From Diabrotica undecimpunctata (lineage: Eukaryota; Arthropoda; Insecta; Coleoptera; Chrysomelidae): 64,000 bases of DNA. The notes beneath the pieces are model-generated. The model saw nothing but the letters and a program-made list of their open reading frames with translations. It did no database searches and was not told the DNA's origin. The translations under genes were made by a program, and so were the position numbers. The stretch spans positions 67,580,141 through 67,644,140 of the forward strand of contig NC_092809.1 of NCBI RefSeq assembly GCF_040954645.1, written 5' to 3'. Shown piece after piece: positions 55,169 through 64,000 of the stretch; within the stretch, counting starts at the first letter, position 1; each line of letters starts with the position of its first letter.

Positions 55169-56400
55169 ATTTTATCTGAAAAAAAATTTCAAATAGATCA
55201 GCATATCAGAACCGCGAAACATTTAGCTAAAAAAGTAAAAACCACATCCGGTGAAAAATATCAACCTTCAGTGTCCAAGTGCTTTCAGTCAAGTTCCAAA
55301 AAACCAATCGGACAAGAATCTTTTAACGAAGACTTGTGTCGTGCATTAGTATCTTCTAATATACCACTTTCAAAATTATCTAATGAAAAGTTCTTTTTTA
55401 AAAAAATATTGCAAACAAAACATTCCCAGTGAACGAACTCTAAACAGAAATAATGTCAATTTGTTATACTCCTCAGTTATCCACAACATAAAAGCCGAAA
55501 TAGGTAATAATTACTTTTACATATGTGTGGACGAGACCACTGACTCGTCAGGAAGATACATTGTGCACTTATTGATTGGTGTACTTAGCGATGAAACCTT
55601 TCTAAAATCGTATTTAATTTCCTGTAAGCAAGTGGAAAAAACCAACGCTCTAACAATATCACGGTTTCTACAAGAAACATTAGCAAACTTTTTATTTCCT
55701 GCTGCTGTGCCTAATAATAAATTATTGCTTATTTTATCTGATGCCGCACCATATGTGGTGAAAGCAGGACAAAATTTAAAAATATTTTATCCAAACTTAA
55801 TAGATGTCACTTGTTTAGCATGGAACAAAACAGAGTTGCGGAGGAAGTAAGAAAAAGATTCTCACTAGTTAACAGTTTAATAGCGAGGGTCAAAAAAGTA
55901 TTCCTGAAATCACCTGTAAGAATATAATGTTACAGAGATATGCTTCCTGCTGTTCCACTGCCACCGCAACCCATTTCAACACGTTGGAGAACATGGTTGG
56001 AAGCAGCTAATTTCTATGCTGATCCTTTTTGTTGATTAAAAAAAAATAATTAACCTTTTAACCGATGATAGTTGCCAATCTTTATTGGAAGCTAAGCAAG
56101 CCTTCCAAAATAACATCCTCGAATAGCAACTGTCATTCATAAAATCAAATTATACTTTTGTCTAGAAAACTATAACACAATTAGAATCCTCCAAATTATC
56201 ATTGTTAGAGAGTACAGTTTTAATAAAAGAATTTGAGTCATTGTGTCAGGAATTTTTTTAAAAATTTAAAGTAACCATGCTAAAAAATAGTGGTTACCAG
56301 GTTCTTTCTGAAGTCGTTCAAGTACTAGCTGTGACATTATAGTAAATTTGAAAAATGCCCCAGTTACATCAGTTGATACCAGTTACCACAATTCAAAATA
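55169..56400 (+). pseudogene. hAT transposase exon 2, degenerate
   Basis: After the acceptor (AG at 55167-55168), 'ILSEKKFQIDQHIRTAKH' completes the C-x2-C...H-x4-H finger started in exon 1. 'EDLCRALVSSNIPLSKLSNE' follows. The 155-codon frame 55383-55850 holds 'YICVDETTDSSGRY' (first catalytic Asp), 'LILSDAAPYVV' (second) and 'IFYPNLIDVTC'. A shift leads to 'NRVAEEVRKRFSLVNSL' and '[19 protein letters not shown]'. The C-terminal 'NAPVTSVD' near 56360 is truncated before the conserved ERSFS motif. It is the same family as the hAT at 17122 (about half of residues shared by eye) and the relics at 27098 and 50280. Confidence 0.8.
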
Positions 56401-56645
56401 ATATTTATTACCTACGTTAAAATAATAGTTGTATATGTTATGTATTTATAATATTGTAAGTATTTTTTTAAATAAAAAATATTGTAAATATTTTTTATTA
56501 CTTGTAGGTATTTTTATTTTTATACTTTTATTACTGTTTTATTAATGTGGATATTTTGCATAAAATACTGCATACTTTTGCATAAAACACTGCATATTTA
56601 TGCACATATTTCATACTTTTTGATTTGCATATTTGCCTCAGTCTA

Positions 56646-58739
56646 AACAAAACAATAAAAGAAAGGTATTAGATAAAAATAACAAACGAAATATGTGGCA
56701 GATGGAACATGCCGGAAAATAGGTTAAGAAATTCTCAACTAAAAAACGAATAATATAAAAGTAACATTCTATAAAATTATTGGAAAATAATGGTTCGGTA
56801 CTTTTGCTTAAACCTTGATCTCGCTGTGTATGATTTATGTATAAAATATCCAAAAACGCCATTTTTGCATAAAATAATTAAAATATGAAATTTATGCTGC
56901 TTGCATAAATGCTATTGTCTAATAATAACTATTATTTAATAGGTAGAGAAATTTAACAGGACAGCAACCTCAGGCGACAAATTTAAAATAATATGTCTGT
57001 GTTAGATCCTTATCACTGGGACACAGTGTATATCAAGGAAATAATGGAACCTGTGTTGTTTTAAAAGGATTATGATAAAAGTAATTACCCACGCGTCGCA
57101 CCCTATTATTGACAGTTATGACGCAAGTTTACATCTAAAATAGACACACAATTTGAGACAAATTAGTTTTGTGGCGTGCTTGCAAAGCATTTTCTCTGAC
57201 ATATCATTTAGTGCTGCCTACATTAGGGAGTTTTATAAGAGCAATTTAAGGGATAAAACCACGGCCAGAATGTATGGAATAATAGACTATAAACTTCTTA
57301 ATCACACTGGTACCTACACGTAAGGGTAGTTACTGGGACGTAATTAGGATATTTTTATATCCGCGGTTATTGCTAGGAACAATATCAAGATTATGTAAAT
57401 TTTATTTGGAAGTTTATATACTGCCGGAGGGGCTTTTCTTCGGTGTACGAAAGGTTTTATTACATAATGGACGTTAAAGTAAACATGACTCATAAGCGTA
57501 CATCAGGTATAGAAATTATCGGGACCACCTTGTAAAATGATAATATAACTTTGATTATTTGGTAAACCTACATTATCCGCCACAACAAGAAATTAAACAA
57601 AAATCTTAAAAAAATATTTGTTAATAAATTTACTGTGTAAATTCTATAAATTCCTTACTATTGCAATAATGTATTAAAACGAAAAATTGTCAAGCGGTGC
57701 TGATTGACGCAATAGAGTAGTAAAATGGTATACATAAAGATGTTTTTGTACGTATTCTTCGTATTCTCTGCTCTTTTATTCGCTCCGTGCGTGACTAACG
57801 CGACATCTACCGCCTTCATCTGACAGTTTTGGACCTCCCAATTTGAGGTTAAACATATGTTAAATAGATACGAAATTGACAAGTATTATTAATTACTTTT
57901 TTAATTATATTTTTTCAGTTTATGTACAAAATAAATTTAGTATTAAAAACTGGGTTTCTAAAAATTCATCAACTTTATCTTTTCAACCCCAAACAGAAAA
58001 GAAAGGGAAAATCTAGTACTGGAAAATCAAGTTTTTGTATATATAAGAGTTTGTAATTAAAAACAATAATAGTAAAAATTATGATATTATAAAAGCTAAA
58101 GTCATCTGGCAGGCTGCAGTTAGCTCGAAGCCTTATGAAATATCATTTAAGGTAAATTATTTAAATTGTTCCTATTTCAATTGCATAAAAATGAAATTAT
58201 GTGATATTTACTTTTTCATATTAATAGCACGAATCCATCTTTTTCTTTTCTCTAATTTATTTGTAATCTTTGAAAACCTATTAAAGCTACACTACTATTT
58301 TTGCTATTATTAGGACAATTAAATACGCAACATGTATTTGCACCCATTTTTGAAAATTTATGCTTAAAAAGATCCAAAACAACAAAGTTTCGATATACAT
58401 ACTATATTATTTATCTATGGATCCATAAGGTCCAAATTTGTCATATTTCGCCGCTACGCACGCTGGCATCGTTTCAAGAAACCCCTACCATGGTCACGCA
58501 CGAAGCGAATATGGAGTTGTATCTTGGACAATTACTGTCGCAACTGAAAAATGGCAATTAATTCTATGTGTTGGTTGTAATATAGTAAAAACAAATATAG
58601 TAAAAACAAAAAGTAAACAAATATTCAAAAATTCTTAAAAAAATCTTTCGGAAAAATTTTTTTTCACAAAAACCCCTTTAAAAATAACAAAATTGTTGGC
58701 AAAATGGGCAAAATTTTTGTGCCCATTTTTTTTTATATT
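56646..58739. other. 2.1 kb with nothing recognised
   Basis: AT-rich on both strands. Small ORFs (for example 57658-57882 and 58301-58561) show no family resemblance. No inverted or tandem repeats seen. Confidence 0.4.
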
Positions 58740-59010
58740 TATGTGTCTGTCAGTAAAATAGTTTCATTCGTTAACTATAATTCTATTTTATGTACTTTCG
58801 GGGATTTTTTAAACTTGTATGTAGTTTAAAAATTTCTGAATGGTATGGGGCATTATCCCAAACTATAACAAATAGTTTATGTAAACTTGGAAGCAGTTTT
58901 CCTTCTAACCATTTTACAAATATCTTCGTATTCGTGTTATCCTGATAATCAGTCGATTTTGATCTCCAGCATTAAATATCATATGTCTCGTTCTCTCAGC
59001 ATCGGTATGT
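58740..59010 (-). pseudogene. DDE transposase fragment (Tc1/mariner type)
   Basis: The minus strand from about 58955 reads 'DYQDNTNTKIFVKWLEGKLL' and 'SLHKLFVIVWDNAPYHSEIF', the block around the second catalytic Asp (DNAPYHS) of insect IS630/Tc1-type transposases, similar to the gene at 52702. The first and third catalytic blocks were not found nearby. Only ~60 codons survive. Confidence 0.6.
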
Positions 59011-59579
59011 TTTGTGGAATTTAGACTCTCGTATAAAATAAATTTTAATTTCGCTAACAGAAAAGGTAAAATTGCTAGACAAACAAACATTTCCACATAA
59101 ATTACTGAAATTTACTGGATTTACTGTAAATAAATTCTTATTTTACTGTATATTATATACTTTTCGTTCCATATTTTCTTCACTAGAGCAATTTTCTGAT
59201 ACTTTTTATGCTGTAAGAGTAGACGATTGGCATTCAAGCGTATAGAGATAAACCAAAACAGTACAAATTGTTTTTTGTTGCTATCAGTACAAAACTAAGA
59301 ATTCTAAATGTTATATTCAAAGGTCTAAATCGAAAAAAGCATAAATCTGATCTGAAATAATTGATAATGAGAACTTTTATATAGATTTTAAATTTTAATC
59401 CCGTCTAAAAAACTTAAGTGCTTGTTAATGATAGTATTTTTTTCCTAAACGGATTATATAAGTGCTTATATGATTATTCTATTAAAATCACTGCAACATT
59501 TGAGACGAGTAAATAACAAATAGTATTAAAATTCTTCGTCGGTGATTCATGACTTTCATTATCATAGTCATTAACATCT
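59011..59579. other. AT-rich stretch, no gene
   Basis: Nothing recognised on either strand. Confidence 0.4.
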
Positions 59580-61790
59580 TGCCAGATGTGTTGTGGTCCA
59601 TTGTTGAGCTTCAGCAGCTCAGATAGTATAATAAATGTTATTTCTACACTGGTCACTGTTATCTGTTACATGTACTGCCTCAGTATACTGCTTGTTAAAA
59701 AGCTTTTTGGTAATATCTGGTCATCGCTGTGGAGATCTCCCGCGTTGGTGTTGACTCCAGGCCTTTCTTGGACCACCAACCGCTCTATTTTGTTATCAAT
59801 TTGATATATATGACCAAAGAACTTTGAATTGCTGAAGTAGAAGAACAGTACTACAGAGACGCTAATTGTTTTTAATTTCATCTAGAACGGAGATATTAGT
59901 ACAGCGAGCCGTCCATGGAATTCGAAGCAATCGTCTTCATGTCCACATTTCAAAAGATATGCGTTGTCTAGCTGATTATTTGACTGTACTTGTCTCGTAT
60001 GCACAGTAAAATATGTAAAAGATCAGATTTAAAACGAGCCTCTTTTTGTTTGTCACAGTAATGTGACGATTACGCCAGACCCCGTTTAGTTCAGTAATTG
60101 CTTCTCTTGCCAGTTAAAGGCGTCTCCGAATTTGGGGTTCAAAATTGCCTGTGTTGTTAATTAAAGCTCCCAGACATAATATAGAGGAGACTACCTCGCA
60201 TCCCGCATTAGTTTGTGTTAACTTTAAGTTCAAATTTAGCACTTTTTACCTCGAAAGTTTAATATCTTCTAAAGTAGAGGCTAGAAATCTAGTCTCTTCT
60301 TGGAAACGGAAGTTAGATATCTTGACACCGCTTAGGTTTACTCCTCACTTCCAACCATCCAAGACTCTGTGCATTATAGACTCCGAATGGATGTTAAATA
60401 ATAATGGAGATAAAATTCATCCTTCTTCTTCTTCTTGCAGTACCGTCTCCTATCGGAGGTTGGCTACCATCACAGCAATCTTTACTTTGTTGGCTGCAGC
60501 TCTGAACAACTGTATTGAACTGCACCCATACCACTCCCTTAAATTTCGCAAACAAGAAATCCTCCTACGTCCCATATTTCTCTTTTCCGAGATTTTTCCT
60601 TGGATTATGAGTCTAAGGAGAGAGTACTTTTCTCCTCTCATTAGGTGTCCCAGAATATTTTAGTTTTTGTCGTTTGTATGGTTTTTATGACTTCGCATTC
60701 CTTCCCCATCTTCAGCAGAACATCTTGATTTGTTACTCTTTCTGTCCATGGTATTTTCCACATTCTCCTGTAACACCACATCTCGAATGCCTCAATGTAT
60801 TTGATGTTTATCTTTTTCAGTGTCCAGGCTTCCATGCCGTACATCAGAACGGAGAAAACATAGCACCTTAACATTCTCGTTCTTAAGTTTATATTTATGT
60901 CCCGGCTGCATAGGAACTTTTTCATTTTGACAAACGATTGTCTCGCTATCTCTATTCGCCTCTTGATTTCTCTTGTCTGGTCATTAGTATCAGTGAAGCA
61001 AACCCCTAAATATTTGTAGGGCGTAATTCTTTCAACTGGCTGATTATTTATGGTTAAATTTACATTGGTGTATAGCTTCTTTGTTACAATCATGAATTTA
61101 GTCTTTTTGATGTTCAGTTTTAGACCATACTTATTGGTATTGGCGTTTATGTTTTCCATTAAAACTGTAAATTTGCTAGGTTATCTGTTACTATTAGCGT
61201 GTCATTAGCGTATCGTATATTGTTAATTAACTCTCCGTTAATGTTCATACCAATGTTTTGCTCTAGGAGCGCTTTCTGACTTATTGTTTCGCTATATATA
61301 TTGAATAATAGTGGAGAAAGCACACAACCCTGACGCACACCTCGACGAATCTCAATTTCTTCGGTTAACTCATTATCAACTTTGATTTTTGCTGTTTGTC
61401 CCCAGTACAACCTGGATATGATGTTAATGTCACGACTGTCGATGTTTTTGCTTCTTAGGATTTCATACAGCTTTTGGTGTCTGACTTTATCGAAGGCCTT
61501 CTCAAAATCTATGAAACCTACGTAAAGGTCTTGGTTTTCATCCAAACATCTTTGCATTAACACACTCAGACCAAACAAAGCTTCCCGTGTTCCCAGTCCA
61601 CCTCTGAATCCAAACTGTGTGGCGCTTATGTCCTCTTATAATTTATTAAATATTCTTTTGTGAATTATTTTTAAAAATACTTTTAGTGTGTGGCTCATCA
61701 ATGCTATAGTTCTGTGGTTCATCCTTAATGTACTCGATTATCTCAATTCATCCTTAATGTACTCCATTCTTTAAAGTGCATTCATCACTC
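59580..61790 (-). mobile_element. RTE-like LINE relic, split by a nested LINE
   Basis: Minus strand, right of the nested copy: a short stretch 'RVH*G' (61727-61790) with a local 34-bp duplication. Left of it (60415 downwards): 'ILSPLLFNI' and 'SIMHRVLDG' (RT block after RQG), 'TLEDIKLSR', 'ALINNTGNFEPQIRRR', 'EMWTWRRLLRIPWTARCTN', 'KFFGHIYQIDNKIERLVVQ' and a degraded C-terminus to about 59580. Joined across the insertion, the frame would read the usual RQGCILSPLLFNI with Q and C replaced by stops. It is a different family from its guest and is clearly older. Confidence 0.7.
60425..61717 (-). mobile_element. RTE-like LINE with RT domain, nested, 9-bp TSD and (GAA)n tail
   Basis: 'ttcatcctt' at 60416-60424 and 61718-61726 brackets the insertion. 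On the minus strand the frames read 'RTIALMSHTLKVFLKIIHKR' (61705), 'TQFGFRGGLGTREALF', 'LYVGFIDFEKAFDKV' (catalytic Asp; 61578-61159 frame), 'RRGVRQGCVLSPLLFNIYSE', then 'RYANDTLIV', where YADD is expected, so the first catalytic Asp is Asn. The C-terminal part (61159-60641 and 60641-60450) has 'KYLGVCFTDTNDQTREIKRR', 'MWCYRRMWKIPWTERVTN' and 'SCLRNLREWYG'. It ends in a (GAA)n tail. Two frameshifts, near 61160 and 60645. Confidence 0.85.
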
Positions 61791-62134
61791 CATTCCAATC
61801 TATGCTAGGTTATCTTGATATAGTTTACTAACAATGTAAGTCAAGTATTTAGGTACACTAATTATTGTCGTCAATATGTTTTATATTGTTATGAAAACTG
61901 TACTAAAAATAATTTTTGAACGGAGTATATAGTTGAGGCAATGAATCACAGAAATCAGCTCCACCGTCGAATCGGCGCAGTAAGACGGATTAAGATGAAG
62001 TTTGGTGCATTCGATTCGTGATCATCAGCACATTTTATGAACTAATGCGAGCATGACGCAATAAAAAATTACATTTGGAAAATGCAAATCTAAAAAATTT
62101 CAACTCGACAAATATTGAGTAAAATACCTGGTCC
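61791..62134. other. unassigned flank, no gene
   Basis: Nothing recognised. Confidence 0.4.
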
Positions 62135-62515
62135 GATATGGCAGGTATGTCCGATGTACCTGATATACAGGGCGGACGGTACCTACCTGGTCTCCGGGAG
62201 TTTTCTGCAGATTCCATATATAACTCTGCAAAACTTGTTTCTCAGGAATTTTCGAGGTCGCTGAACACGAATATCATGTCGGTAAAGGTTTCTGAGGTAC
62301 CTAGTGTCCAGACTGGACGATACCTACTTCGTCTCTGTGAGTTGTCGACAGATTTTATATAAAATCATTCGAAACTTGTTTCTCGGGGGTTATCAAGGTC
62401 GCTGAACATGAATATTATGTCGGTGAAGTTCTCCAAGCTATCTGTTCTCGTACTCACCTCACATCTGGGAATTTTATGCAGATTCCATATAAAATCATTC
62501 GAAATTTGTTCAAAT
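62135..62515 (+). repeat. ~141-bp tandem repeat, about 2.7 units
   Basis: The block 'ggtcgctgaacacgaatatc' + 'atgtcggtaaag' at ~62257 recurs at ~62398 ('gctgaacatgaatattatgt'). The block 'gatacctacttcgtctctg' at ~62319 matches 'ggtacctacctggtctccg' at ~62178, and 'cagattccatat' recurs at each period. A single inverted scrap of the same unit lies at 63875-63900. The 74-codon ORF at 62138 simply reads through the repeat. Confidence 0.85.
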
Positions 62516-62865
62516 AAATAAATATATGTAAAAAAGTTTAAAAAGATTTATATAAAAAAAGTATAAAAATAACAATTATTCATTATTTATCGAATCAAAA
62601 TATAATGTTCTGTAGGTAATTAAGAGCACAACTGAAAAATTGACTGTTTTATTTATCTTACGTGTAATAAAAAAAATTGTTTAATTATTTTTTAATGTAT
62701 GTAATTAAATCAATTACCTAAATTTATATAACTTTTCTTACGTTTTTTTTATTTATTAAATACCTTTAATTATGTATAATAAATACCTTTAAAAATAAAT
62801 TTTATAAAATTAAAATTAAATTATTATTAAATTAAATTAAAAATAAAATAATCCATTTCTTCACC
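62516..62865. other. extremely AT-rich spacer
   Basis: Almost only A and T, with 'attaaattaaa'-type simple sequence near 62800-62850. No gene. Confidence 0.6.
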
Positions 62866-63665
62866 TGATAAACAAGTTGCAATATGCACAGACTCACTAG
62901 CCTCAATACAATCTATCCAAAATATATTCACTGATCATCCTATTGTCCAAAAGATCCTTGATTGTTACCAACTAATCGCTTCCCAAAAAATAACAGTTAC
63001 ATTAATCTGGCTACCATCCCATATTGGTATCACAGGCAACGAACTTGCAGACAGCCATGCAAAACTTGCCTCAACATCACCTGATAATACGGTTAATATA
63101 CAAATTGGTAAAGATTTAAAATCTCACATTAAGAAACGAGCAAGAACCCGATGGCAACAACACTGGGACACCAATAACTCAGCATTACATCATATCCAAC
63201 AGTTAGTCGATAGCCCCCTTGATTTGATCTCTGCCAGTATGTCCAGACGAGATGCTATTGTAACACGAAGACTTCGAATAGGACATACAAGATTTAATAC
63301 ACGGATACCTGATGTCATCCAGCAACCGACCCACTTGTGAGACCTGTCAATCACATCTAACAGTTAACCATATTCTCACCGAATGTCATCAATATTCAGC
63401 AAAAAGACTATTTTATTGCCTTAAAAGTGATTTAAAAGATCCAAGTTACTCAATAACTTGGATCAAATAACCTCAAGTCTAAAATTCCTCAGAGACGTTC
63501 AGTTATATTCTAAAATATAATTTTAATTGTATTCTAACAATATGTACTCTATAACATATTCTTGTAATTTATTGTAACAGTTTTACATTTGTAACTGTTT
63601 TCGTGTAAGTGGCCTTTGTTGCCGAGCACATTAATTTTCAAAAAAAATAAATAAATAAATAAATA
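62866..63665 (+). mobile_element. I/Jockey-type LINE 3' end with RNase H and (AAAT)n tail
   Basis: The frame starts abruptly with 'ICTDSLASIQSI' (third RNase H acid), then 'LIWLPSHIGITGNELADSHA' (His and last Asp intact), 'KKRARTRWQQHWDTNNSALH' and 'VTRRLRIGHTRFNT'. After a 1-2 base shift near 63300 it reads 'HGYLMSSSNRPTCETCQSHL' and 'VNHILTECHQY', a C-x2-C...H-x4-C finger. Stop at about 63468. The 3' UTR 'gttgccgagcacattaattt' leads to a (AAAT)n tail at 63639-63665. A 5'-truncated insertion, better preserved than the one at 1.6-2.8 kb. Confidence 0.85.
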
Positions 63666-63874
63666 ATCTTAAAAATATAAACACATACGATGAAATATGC
63701 ACGTGTGCGTTTATATTATTGCTGTATACAGTGACAGTAGCTTAAAGCATCAGTGTTACCAATTTTTTTTAAAGCAGTACTTTAATATAAAAACGAACGT
63801 CAATATAAAAGAATTCAAATTTCAGTAAACAAAATTTTTAAATCTGGATCTTTAGTACCCAGGGCCCAGTGACT

Positions 63875-63900
63875 TTTGCCATCATGATATTCGTGTTCAG
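63875..63900 (-). repeat. inverted scrap of the 141-bp repeat
   Basis: The reverse complement reads 'gtcgctgaacacgaatatc' + 'atg', matching the 62257 unit without mismatch over about 22 bases; similarity stops right after. Confidence 0.75.
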
Positions 63901-64000
63901 CGACATTTTATTCAATAATTGCCGATTTAAAAATAAATTATTTAAATTGCAATTCTAAAAAATACATTTTTCTTATCCACACATGTAATTTTTCATATCT

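Larger units (their letters stand above)
51304..56645 (+). mobile_element. CGGBP1-like hAT element, 5.3 kb, with other TEs in its intron
   Basis: Left end 'TAGACTTAGGCAAATATGC' and right end (reverse complement) 'TAGACTGAGGCAAATATGC' are the inverted repeats. The flanking 8-mers are 'aacaaaat' (51296-51303) and 'aacaaaac' (56646-56653), one mismatch. Sub-terminal 'ttgcat'-rich repeats lie inside both ends. The transposase has exon 1 at 51675-51770 and exon 2 from 55169. The 3.4-kb intron holds a Tc1-like transposase gene and a small inverted-repeat element, which explains the unusual length. Confidence 0.85.

Noticed and set aside
60145..60663. 172-codon plus-strand ORF
   Set aside because: Spans the junction between two minus-strand LINEs of different ages; no domain; antisense shadow.
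1..64000. CRISPR arrays, bacterial operons, phage genes
   Set aside because: The tandem repeats present have long units without spacers, and gene structure is eukaryotic. Nothing prokaryotic seen.
1..64000. tRNA, rRNA or snRNA genes
   Set aside because: No cloverleaf with recognisable A and B boxes and no rRNA-like sequence noticed by eye. A tRNAscan or Infernal run would settle it.

Overview
This window looks like AT-rich nuclear DNA of an arthropod, most likely an insect. The evidence is spliceosomal introns inside transposase relics, insect-type LINEs and DNA transposons, AT microsatellites, and no bacterial operons, RNA genes or plausible host gene. I could not recognise one intact host gene. 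Almost everything identifiable is transposable-element (TE) sequence in various stages of decay, often one element inside another. Unless I say that target-site duplications (TSDs) define them, boundaries were placed by eye and are good to about 20-50 bases.

Layout. 0.5-2.8 kb: a decayed I-like LINE that kept ORF1 and RNase H but lost its reverse transcriptase (RT). 3.2-7.7 kb: a LINE tail, a THAP scrap, an R4/Dong-type LINE 3' half carrying a nested LINE, and a CR1-like LINE. 8.5-10.7 kb: a broken gene of an insect TE protein family (called here KKDxC-type). 12.0-12.9 kb: a (TA)n tract and a ~400-bp satellite. 13-20 kb: a three-level nest (piggyBac containing a ZBED-type hAT containing a second hAT), each with exact or near-exact target duplications. 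20.8-27.1 kb: a Jockey-type LINE split by two RTE-like LINEs. 27-31.3 kb: a deleted hAT and a second KKDxC element. 32.1-36.1 kb: a mariner with long terminal inverted repeats (TIRs), carrying a LINE whose 537-codon ORF is still open. 37-42.6 kb: further LINE-in-LINE nests. 43.0-44.3 kb: a palindromic second locus of the same satellite. 49-56.6 kb: a pogo relic, a deleted hAT, and a 5.3-kb hAT with a Tc1-like transposase gene inside its intron. 58.7-63.7 kb: a DDE scrap, another LINE-in-LINE nest, a 141-bp tandem repeat and a LINE 3' end.

The most interesting signal is in the ~400-bp satellite. Every complete unit carries a 66-nt sequence that fits the type-I hammerhead ribozyme: the core 'CTGATGA' and 'GAAA', a 5-bp stem II, a minimal stem III, an 'AUC' cleavage triplet, and a stem I with an internal loop. 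There are five copies at two loci about 30 kb apart. Four are identical over all 66 nt. Processing of a tandem transcript would release monomers of 399-400 nt. This matches the layout of retrozymes and hammerhead-bearing satellites, but activity and transcription cannot be judged from the sequence alone.

The parts do not form a pathway. Their relationship is stratigraphic: nested insertions with target duplications give relative ages. RTE-like LINEs with (GAA)n, (GATA)n or (GATGAT)n 3' tails are the latest insertions in several nests, and the 537-codon LINE fragment is among the youngest.
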